Shown here in pieces: positions 54,791 to 60,150 of a stretch of DNA of 60,150 bases; position 1 is the first letter of the stretch; the number at the start of each line of letters is the position of its first letter. The notes under the pieces are model-generated. The model saw only the letters and a program-made list of their open reading frames with translations. It was not told the origin of the DNA and did not search any database. The DNA lies in contig WFVA01000101.1 of assembly GCA_015491895.1 (NCBI GenBank), positions 1-60,150 of the forward strand. The letters run 5' to 3'. This DNA comes from Albidovulum sp. Its GTDB lineage: Bacteria; Pseudomonadota; Alphaproteobacteria; Rhodobacterales; Rhodobacteraceae. The translations under genes and the position numbers were made by a program.

Positions 54791-54839
54791 GGCCACTAAA
54801 TCTTGTGGCCCCTCGGTCGGCCTGCACAAATTGGCGTAT
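54791..54839 (-). promoter_or_regulatory. Candidate NrdR box pair upstream of nrdJ
   Basis: GGCCACTAAATCTTGTGGCC (54791-54810) is a near-perfect palindrome of the NrdR-box type (core CACAAGATTTAGTG on the minus strand). A weaker partner, GCACAAATTGGCGTAT (54824-54839), is centred exactly 31 bases away, the usual spacing of NrdR boxes. The pair lies about 185-230 bases upstream of the nrdJ ATG. NrdR represses ribonucleotide reductase genes; no nrdR is in the window. Confidence 0.6.
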
Positions 54840-55136
54840 GGAGAGGCCGGCCGTCAACGAAAAAATTTGAGCCCGGCCGCTGTTTTTTCGCTTGACGTGA
54901 CGAAGGAGCGGGCAGCCGCGCTTCGGGCGCGAGCATGGCTGACGGCAAGAAAACCCAGCATCTGGCGGACTTATGGCGAAAGGCTGAAGAAAAGCTGCAG
55001 GCCCGGCGGCGCGGGCGCGTGATTCGGGCCCGCCGGTGCCGGGATTGTCCCGGCGCGCATTACTGCATCCGCGCCCCGGAACCGGGTTGCATGGATGCAA
55101 CATGCGCCGGAACAGGCCTGCGTCGCAGGAAGGGGA
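54840..55136. other. Gap between nrdJ control region and tRNA-Pro
   Basis: The nrdJ leader and this 300-base stretch have no supported gene. An open frame at 54935 starts MADGKKTQHLADLWRKAEEK and looks protein-like for about 30 residues, but it then runs through the tRNA-Pro gene and into the DUF192 gene, so I do not call it. The nrdJ promoter should lie at 54840-54900, which is AT-rich on both sides of the boxes. A cobalamin riboswitch was looked for in the nrdJ leader and not recognised. Confidence 0.35.
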
Positions 55137-55213
55137 TGGTCGGGACGGCAGGATTTGAACCTGCGACCTACGGTACCCAAAACCGTCGCGCTACCAGGCT
55201 GCGCTACGCCCCG
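55137..55213 (-). tRNA. tRNA-Pro, anticodon UGG
   Basis: On the minus strand CGGGGCG pairs with CGTCCCG (one G-T pair) as acceptor stem, followed by discriminator A and an encoded CCA (55137-55139). The D arm GTAGCGCAGCCTGGTAGCGC, anticodon loop TTTTGGG (TGG) and T arm GCAGGTTCAAATCCTGC are complete. 77 bases with CCA. It reads proline CCA and, with modification, other CCN codons. Confidence 0.96.
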
Positions 55214-55280
55214 ATCCGCGCCTTCCTAACGCCTGCGCGGCGCAAAGAAAAGCCCAAGATGCAGGCGGCGGCGGGAGGGA

Positions 55281-55775
55281 TCAGGGCCGGCAGGGCCAGA
55301 GCGCGGGCCGGCCGCGAAAGGCGGGGTGGCGCACCTGCGTGCCGGGGGTGATGCCGAGCTCGGCCACGCGCCCGGCATTGATCTCGAGCACCGCCAGCAC
55401 ATCCTCGCCGCCCGGAATCGGTGTTTCGTCATGCGGGCGGGCGTTTTCATGGATCGCGCGCACGCGCCCGAGCCTGTCGATGAAGAGCATGTCGAGGGGG
55501 ATGAGCGTGTTCTTCATCCAGAAGCTGACGCGCCGCGGGCTCGGGTAAACGAAGAGCATCCCCGCATCGGGGGCCATTTCGCGGCGAAACATCAGCCCCC
55601 GCGCCCATTCCTCGGGCTCGTCGGCGATTTCCACCCGGAAATGCGCCTCGCCCCAGGGCCCGCGCAGATCGATCCGGTCCGGCGCGCATTCGCCGCCCGC
55701 CGCCCGTCCGGCGAAAACACCGGCCAGCATCACCGCCGCAAGAGCGGCGCGCGCAAGGCGCCGCCAGGGCTTCAC
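55281..55775 (-). CDS. Secreted DUF192 protein
   Basis: A 164-aa protein starting at GTG 55775, which overlaps the cold-shock gene stop (GTGA). A signal peptide (LARAALAAVMLAGVFAGRAAG) ends near residue 25. The DUF192 domain follows: FRVEIADEPEEWARGLMFRREM, FVYPSPRRVSFWMKNTLIPLDMLFID in two pieces, VLEINAGRVAELGITPGTQV. The RGLMfR and FWMKNT phrases are diagnostic. Function is unknown; the fold is a small beta barrel. Coupling to a cold-shock gene is common in this bacterial order. A longer frame in the same phase is inside the cold-shock gene. Confidence 0.9.
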   Translation of the reverse strand: MKPWRRLARAALAAVMLAGVFAGRAAGGECAPDRIDLRGPWGEAHFRVEIADEPEEWARGLMFRREMAPDAGMLFVYPSPRRVSFWMKNTLIPLDMLFIDRLGRVRAIHENARPHDETPIPGGEDVLAVLEINAGRVAELGITPGTQVRHPAFRGRPALWPCRP

Positions 55776-56311
55776 TGCTGTTTCTTTTCCTCGATGGCCG
55801 CATCCCATGCGGCAACATAGCAGGCCATGCGCCCACGCTCCACCTCGACGGAGCGCAGGCCCACCGCCTCGCCCGGCTGCAGATCCGCCAGCCCCGAACG
55901 GCGCAGAACCTTGATGTGCAGGAACACATCCTCCGGGCGGCCGAACACATTGGCGAAGCCGAATCCCTTCGCCTTGTCGAACCACTTGACCCGCGCCGGC
56001 TCGAGCGGGGCGGACATGTCCACCTCAACGCCGGGGATGATGAAATCATCCTCCTGCGGATGCTCGTCATCGGCGGGCGGTTCGATCTTCAGCACCTCCG
56101 TGGCCTGCAGGCCGCGTTCGGTTTCCTGCACATAAACTGTGATGCGAGCGCGATCCGCCACCGAACTCTGCCCGAAATTGCGCAGCACATTGGCGTGCAG
56201 AAGAATATCGGGCCCTCCCTCATCCGAGATGATGAAGCCAAAGCCCTTCGCCGGATCGAACCATTTCACACAGCCCTGTACCGGTTCTTTTTCGTTGTTC
56301 TGTTCCGTCAT
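55772..56311 (-). CDS. Cold-shock protein with two cold-shock domains
   Basis: A 179-aa protein (ATG at 56311; an ATG four codons upstream is possible). Two cold-shock domains are present: residues about 10-75 with VKWFDPAKGFGFI and DILLH, and about 105-170 with VKWFDKAKGFGFA and DVFLH. These are RNP1 and RNP2, the nucleic-acid-binding strands, and both copies are intact. An acidic linker (about 76-104) joins them. It should bind RNA or single-stranded DNA. Two-domain Csp proteins are normal in alphaproteobacteria. It is the first gene of a pair with DUF192. Confidence 0.94.
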   Translation of the reverse strand: MTEQNNEKEPVQGCVKWFDPAKGFGFIISDEGGPDILLHANVLRNFGQSSVADRARITVYVQETERGLQATEVLKIEPPADDEHPQEDDFIIPGVEVDMSAPLEPARVKWFDKAKGFGFANVFGRPEDVFLHIKVLRRSGLADLQPGEAVGLRSVEVERGRMACYVAAWDAAIEEKKQQ

Positions 56312-56444
56312 CCCCAAGCGCACCCAATACGTGTCATGTTTTCATCCCCACTGCGGTTTTTGTGACACATTGCCGCCGGTTGCAAGCGCAAAAACTACAA
56401 ATATTACGGCCTTGTCATTCGCGTGACGTGAATTTTTCGTTGCC

Positions 56445-57050
56445 TCAGGGGCTCAGTCGCTCCACCTGCCATGCCATATCCGGCGCCTCCCTGAACCATC
56501 TGAAGCGATCGTGCAGACGAAAAGCCCCGTCTGCCCAGAATTCGATCTCCAGCGGCCTGATCCTGTAGCCGCCCCAGAATGGCGGGCGCGGCGGATTCAA
56601 TCCCTTTTCTGCGGCGATGCGGGTGACCCTGGCCATCAGCTCCGCGCGCGATTTCAATGGTCGCGACTGCCTGGAAGCCCAGGCGCCATACCGGCTTTTC
56701 AGGGATCGCGATGCAAAATAGGCATCTGCCCCGGGGCCATCCTCCCTTTCAACGAGCCCCCGCACCCGGATCTGCCGGCGCAATGATTTCCAGTGTATCA
56801 CAAAAGCGGCCCTGCCGCTCGCTTCAAGCTCTTCGGCCTTCACGCTTTCGTAATTCGTATAGAAAACGAAGCCGTCGTCCTCGATTTCCTTCAGCAGGAC
56901 CATGCGCACATTGGGCATGCCGTCGCGGTCCACGGTTGCCAGCGCCATCGCGTTCGGATCGTTTGGCTCGCTTGATTCGGCCTCGCTCATCCAGCGCCGG
57001 ACGATCTCGAAGGGGTCCTCCCCGGCGAATATTCCGCTTCTTTCGCTCAT
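56445..57050 (-). CDS. pdxH: Pyridoxamine 5'-phosphate oxidase
   Basis: A 201-aa FMN enzyme. Blocks in order: [23 protein letters not shown], in two pieces, near residue 35; [35 protein letters not shown]; and a C-terminal [17 protein letters not shown] with the end QVERLSP. These give the FMN- and PLP-binding arginines and the usual ending. It makes pyridoxal phosphate. Length and ends match the family. It is divergent from fabI; the 212 bases between show no gene. Confidence 0.96.
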   Translation of the reverse strand: MSERSGIFAGEDPFEIVRRWMSEAESSEPNDPNAMALATVDRDGMPNVRMVLLKEIEDDGFVFYTNYESVKAEELEASGRAAFVIHWKSLRRQIRVRGLVEREDGPGADAYFASRSLKSRYGAWASRQSRPLKSRAELMARVTRIAAEKGLNPPRPPFWGGYRIRPLEIEFWADGAFRLHDRFRWFREAPDMAWQVERLSP

Positions 57051-57262
57051 CTCTCATCCGATCCCTGATGCAGCCGGCGGCACCATCCCTGCCGTTGCCC
57101 TATTGCGGCCGGCTCTCGCCTGCAAGCTATCCTTATGGTTGCTGTCCATTCTGGCAAGTCTGCGGTTCGTGCCGCGGCTGCCTTGATGCGGTGGCGGCTT
57201 TCGCATAAACCCGGAACCTGCAACAGGTTGAAACGACGTCCATCTGACAAGGAGCGGGGCCA

Positions 57263-58105
57263 GTGAAACTTCTCGAGGGCAAGCGTGGCCTGATCATGGG
57301 GCTTGCAAATGACAAATCCATCGCCTGGGGCATCGCGCGTGCCTGCGCGGCAGAGGGCGCGGAGCTTGCGATCTCCTATCAGGGCGAACTCTTCCGCAAG
57401 CGCGCCGTGCCGCTCGCAGAGAAGCTCGGCTGCGATCTCATGATCGATTGCGATGTTTCCGATCCCGCCTCGCTCGATGCCGCCTTCCTCGAGATCGGTA
57501 ACAAATGGGGGCATCTCGATTTCGTGGTGCATGCCATCGGCTTCTCCGACAAGGAGGAGCTGCGCGGGCGCTATGTGGATACCTCGCCCGAGAATTTCCG
57601 CATGACGATGGATATTTCCGTCTATTCCTTCACCGCCGTTGCCCAGCGCGCCGAGAAGCTGATGCCCGAATCCGGCGGCGCGATGCTGACGCTCACCTAT
57701 TACGGCGCCGAAAAGGTGATGCCGCATTACAACGTGATGGGCGTGGCCAAGGCGGCGCTGGAAGCGAGCGTGAAATATCTCGCCGAGGATCTCGGCAAGA
57801 ACAACATCCGCGTGAACGCCATCTCCGCCGGCCCGATCAAGACGCTCGCCGCCTCCGGCATCGGCGATTTCCGCTATATCCTGAAGTGGAATCAGCTGAA
57901 TTCGCCGCTGCGCAGGAACGTGACGCAGGACGAGGTGGGCAACACGGCGATGTTCCTGCTTTCGGATCTCGCGGCCGGGATCACCGGCGAGAACATCCAT
58001 GTAGACGCGGGCTATCACGTGGTGGGGATGAAGGCGGTGGACGCGCCTGATATAGATGTGGTTACGGGCCGCAAACCCGGAGCCAGACCCGGAGCCGAAA
58101 AATGA
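57263..58105 (+). CDS. fabI: Enoyl-[acyl-carrier-protein] reductase (NADH)
   Basis: A 280-aa short-chain reductase starting at GTG 57263 with AAGGAG upstream. [23 protein letters not shown] is the FabI nucleotide-binding block. The catalytic Tyr-x6-Lys set lies in [42 protein letters not shown] and [17 protein letters not shown] end the core. It performs the last reduction of fatty-acid elongation. The last 20 residues ([18 protein letters not shown]) are an extension of unknown role. It overlaps gpt by four bases. Confidence 0.96.
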   Translation: MKLLEGKRGLIMGLANDKSIAWGIARACAAEGAELAISYQGELFRKRAVPLAEKLGCDLMIDCDVSDPASLDAAFLEIGNKWGHLDFVVHAIGFSDKEELRGRYVDTSPENFRMTMDISVYSFTAVAQRAEKLMPESGGAMLTLTYYGAEKVMPHYNVMGVAKAALEASVKYLAEDLGKNNIRVNAISAGPIKTLAASGIGDFRYILKWNQLNSPLRRNVTQDEVGNTAMFLLSDLAAGITGENIHVDAGYHVVGMKAVDAPDIDVVTGRKPGARPGAEK

Positions 58106-58605
58106 CGACCCGCCTCCCCCACGAAAAGGGCTTTCACATCAGCTGGGATCAGATCCACCGTGATGCCCGCGCGCTGGCCTGGCGGCTCGATGGCCAGGGG
58201 CCTGTGGATGGCGCCTGGAAGGCGGTGGTGGCGATCACCCGCGGCGGCATGGCCCCGGCGATGATCATCGCGCGCGAGCTTGATATCCGGGTCGTGGACA
58301 CGATCAGCATCAAATCCTACGATCACCAGAAGCAATCGGAGGCGAAGATCCTGAAGGCCCCGGATGCGGCGGTGATGGGCGATGGCTCGGGGGTGCTGAT
58401 CATCGACGATCTGGTGGACAGCGGCAAGACCCTCGAAGTGGTGCGCAAGCTCTACCCGAAAGCCCATTTCGCCACCGTCTATGCCAAGCCCAAGGGCAAG
58501 CCGATGGTGGACAGCTACATCACCGAAGTCAGCCAGGATACCTGGATCTTCTTCCCCTGGGACATGGCCCTGCAATATGTGGAGCCCTACCGGGGCACCG
58601 ATTGA
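58102..58605 (+). CDS. gpt: Xanthine-guanine phosphoribosyltransferase
   Basis: A 167-aa phosphoribosyltransferase. The PRPP loop is [16 protein letters not shown] near residue 95, and the end reads [20 protein letters not shown], which is specific to Gpt. [22 protein letters not shown] is the first phosphate block. It returns guanine and xanthine to nucleotides. The ATGA overlap with fabI suggests shared translation. An aminotransferase gene follows after eight bases. Confidence 0.95.
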   Translation: MTTRLPHEKGFHISWDQIHRDARALAWRLDGQGPVDGAWKAVVAITRGGMAPAMIIARELDIRVVDTISIKSYDHQKQSEAKILKAPDAAVMGDGSGVLIIDDLVDSGKTLEVVRKLYPKAHFATVYAKPKGKPMVDSYITEVSQDTWIFFPWDMALQYVEPYRGTD

Positions 58606-58613
58606 GGCGCCGG

Positions 58614-59807
58614 ATGGCGGCGCAGGGCCCGGTCAACCCCAATATCGCGGCCACCATCGCGCCGCCGGTGATGGAGGCGCGCCGCTGGCTCGAAGGCGTG
58701 ATCTTCCCGCCCGATCGCCCGCTGATCAACGTCAGCCAGGCCGCGCCGGTATCCCCGCCTCCCGCCCCCCTGCGCGAAGCCATCGCAAAGGCCGCGCTCG
58801 ATGATGATGCCGCCCATCTCTACGGCCCCGTCCTCGGCCTGCCGGAGCTGCGCGAGGAGGTGGCGAAGCGGTGGTCCGAAAGCTACGGCGCCCCCATCCG
58901 CCCCGGGCATGTGGCCATCACTTCGGGCTGCAACCAGGCCTTCGCGGCGGCGGTCGAGGCCCTGGCCGCGCCGGGGGATGAGGTGATCCTGCCAACCCCC
59001 TGGTATTTCAATCACAAGATGTGGCTCGACATGCAGGGCATCCGCACCGTGCCGCTGGCGACCGGAGCCGGCCTCCTGCCCGATCCCGAAGCCGCCGCGC
59101 AGCTGATCACGCCGCGCAGCCGGGCCATCGTGCTCGTCACCCCCAACAATCCGGGCGGCGCGGAATATCCGCCGGCCCTGATGGAAGCCTTCTTCGATCT
59201 GGCCCGCGCGCGGGGGATCGCGCTCATCCTCGATGAAACCTACCGCGATTTCCATTCCTCCGAACAGCCGCCGCACCCCCTCTTCGCGCGGGCTGGCTGG
59301 GAGGAAACCCTGATCCAGCTCTATTCCTTCTCCAAGGCCTACCGGCTGACGGGCCATCGCGTGGGCGCGCTCATCGCCGGGCCGGCGCGGCTCGCAGAGG
59401 TGGAGAAATTCCTCGATACCGTCACCATCTGCCCCAATCAGCTCGCCCAGCGCGCGGCCCTCTTCGGCATGCGCAATCTCGGCGAATGGCTGGCGGGCGA
59501 GCGGCGCGAGATCCTCGCCCGGCGCAAGGCCATGGCAGAGGCGATCGCGGGGCTCGGGGGCTGGAAGCTTCTCGGGGCGGGCGCCTATTTCGCCTATGCG
59601 GAGCACCCTTTCGCCCTGCCATCCGACAAGCTCGCGCCGGTCATTCTGCGCGAGGCGGGGGTGCTCTTGCTGCCCGGCACGATGTTTCGCCCCGAGGGCG
59701 ATCCGGCGGGTGCGCGCGAGGTCCGGATCGCCTTCGCCAATATCGACGGCACAGGTATCGCCGCCCTCGCTTCCCGCCTCGCCGCCCTGCCCTTGCCCCG
59801 CGCCTGA
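58614..59807 (+). CDS. PLP-dependent aminotransferase, class I/II
   Basis: A 397-aa fold-type I aminotransferase. The PLP lysine is in LYSFSKAYRLTGHRVGALIAG. Other marks are ITSGCNQAFAAAVEALAAPGD, PTPWYFNHKMWLDMQGI, VLVTPNNPGG (the asparagine-proline loop) and ALILDETYRDF with the aspartate that holds the ring. The C-terminal arginine is likely in AREVRIAFANID. Substrate is not readable. A TTG at 58602 could start it four codons earlier, but the ATG at 58614 is preferred. It follows gpt by 8 bases and likely shares its transcript. Confidence 0.93.
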   Translation: MAAQGPVNPNIAATIAPPVMEARRWLEGVIFPPDRPLINVSQAAPVSPPPAPLREAIAKAALDDDAAHLYGPVLGLPELREEVAKRWSESYGAPIRPGHVAITSGCNQAFAAAVEALAAPGDEVILPTPWYFNHKMWLDMQGIRTVPLATGAGLLPDPEAAAQLITPRSRAIVLVTPNNPGGAEYPPALMEAFFDLARARGIALILDETYRDFHSSEQPPHPLFARAGWEETLIQLYSFSKAYRLTGHRVGALIAGPARLAEVEKFLDTVTICPNQLAQRAALFGMRNLGEWLAGERREILARRKAMAEAIAGLGGWKLLGAGAYFAYAEHPFALPSDKLAPVILREAGVLLLPGTMFRPEGDPAGAREVRIAFANIDGTGIAALASRLAALPLPRA

Positions 59808-59860
59808 TAAGCGCCTAAGAAACCCTGAACATTCAACAACCCCGCAAGGCGAGGCGCCGC

Positions 59861-60150
59861 ATGGCACAAGAGAGCATGACGAAGAAGATATCGAGCGCAC
59901 TGGTCTGGATCATACTGGTCCTTGTCCTGCTGGGGCTCGGCGGTTACGGGGTCACCAATTTCGGCAGTTCCGTGCGCGCGATCGGCAGCGTCGGGGATAC
60001 GGAGATCGACATCCGCGATTACCAGCGCGCGCTCTCCCAGGAGCTGCGCGCGCTCGAGGCGGAAGCGAAGGAGCGCGTCAGCCTCACCGATGCCATCGCC
60101 CGCGCCCGGATCGATCAGCGCGTGCAGCAGCGCCTCCTGATCGGCGCGGC
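59861..60150 (+). CDS. PpiD/SurA-like periplasmic folding factor, N-terminal part (cut by window end)
   Basis: The first 96 codons of a longer gene. A short cytoplasmic start (MAQESMTKKIS) is followed by a membrane helix, SALVWIILVLVLLGLGGYGV. Then comes VGDTEIDIRDYQRALSQELR, the N-terminal pattern of SurA_N_3 in PpiD, leading into a helical region that would hold the substrate-binding part. The peptidyl-prolyl isomerase domain lies outside the window. It likely anchors in the inner membrane and assists newly exported proteins. The ATG at 59861 has GCGAGG upstream; a second in-frame ATG five codons on is possible. Confidence 0.8.
   Translation, partial: MAQESMTKKISSALVWIILVLVLLGLGGYGVTNFGSSVRAIGSVGDTEIDIRDYQRALSQELRALEAEAKERVSLTDAIARARIDQRVQQRLLIGA

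Noticed and set aside
54935-55351. 138-aa open frame upstream of DUF192
   Set aside because: The first 30 residues look plausible, but the frame runs through tRNA-Pro and into another gene. No family match that I can see.

Overview
The window is high-GC DNA from an alphaproteobacterium, most likely of the Rhodobacteraceae/Paracoccaceae. Supporting signs are the gene order SPOR lipoprotein-dacC-tmk-holB-tatD-MBL, the surE-pcm-nlpD block, a single very large vitamin-B12-dependent ribonucleotide reductase, a two-domain cold-shock protein, and several tripartite and ABC solute uptake systems. No replication origin, rRNA, CRISPR array or intact prophage is visible. Two tRNA genes, Ser(UGA) and Pro(UGG), are present.

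Layout. (A) 1-8052 is the end of a type I restriction-modification island: hsdM (cut by the window edge), hsdS, a 536-aa protein of unknown function, a Fic protein, hsdR and a small YgjP/WLM-type zinc metallopeptidase. All are on one strand, and most adjacent genes overlap by a few bases. A gene-poor stretch follows (8053-8410) with a 15-base match to the 3' end of a tRNA, a possible integration scar. (B) 8411-12222 is a minus-strand group: an arginase-family protein with an altered metal ligand, an M23 peptidase, a GMC oxidoreductase and a CGNR regulator. A scarred stretch with a truncated MoaD/ThiS-like tail lies beside it. (C) 13046-19490 is a tripartite tricarboxylate transporter (tctA, tctB, tctC), divergent from a response regulator, a histidine kinase and a third periplasmic binding protein. 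A Pho-box-like direct repeat lies between the two units. (D) 19524-30959 is a complete-looking amino-sugar/muropeptide salvage cluster: a serine hydrolase, a BadF-type sugar kinase, a GntR/UTRA regulator, an SIS deaminase, NagA, a four-gene sugar ABC importer, a MurR/RpiR regulator and MurQ. (E) 31148-37922 holds a glutamate-synthase relic and a GntR/FCD regulator divergent from a Liv-type ABC importer that ends in a hydantoin-racemase-like gene. A decayed IS5-family fragment and tRNA-Ser close the accessory part. (F) 38602-60150 is mostly housekeeping: cell wall and DNA replication genes, histidine biosynthesis (hisA, hisF, hisE), surE-pcm-nlpD, nrdJ, tRNA-Pro, DUF192-cold shock, pdxH, fabI-gpt-aminotransferase, and the start of a PpiD/SurA-like folding factor.

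How the genes fit together. In cluster D the inferred route is: the amidase-like serine hydrolase frees MurNAc from peptide, or acts on a similar substrate; the ABC importer brings in the sugar; the BadF kinase phosphorylates it; MurQ removes the lactyl ether; NagA deacetylates; and the SIS deaminase delivers fructose-6-phosphate. An ABC import route for MurNAc, in place of the phosphotransferase permease MurP, is the most interesting metabolic proposal here. In region A the unknown 536-aa protein and the Fic enzyme sit inside the restriction operon and are candidates for a linked back-up defence activity. In all three transporter operons a strong GC hairpin follows the binding-protein gene, which suggests that the binding protein is made in excess over the membrane parts.
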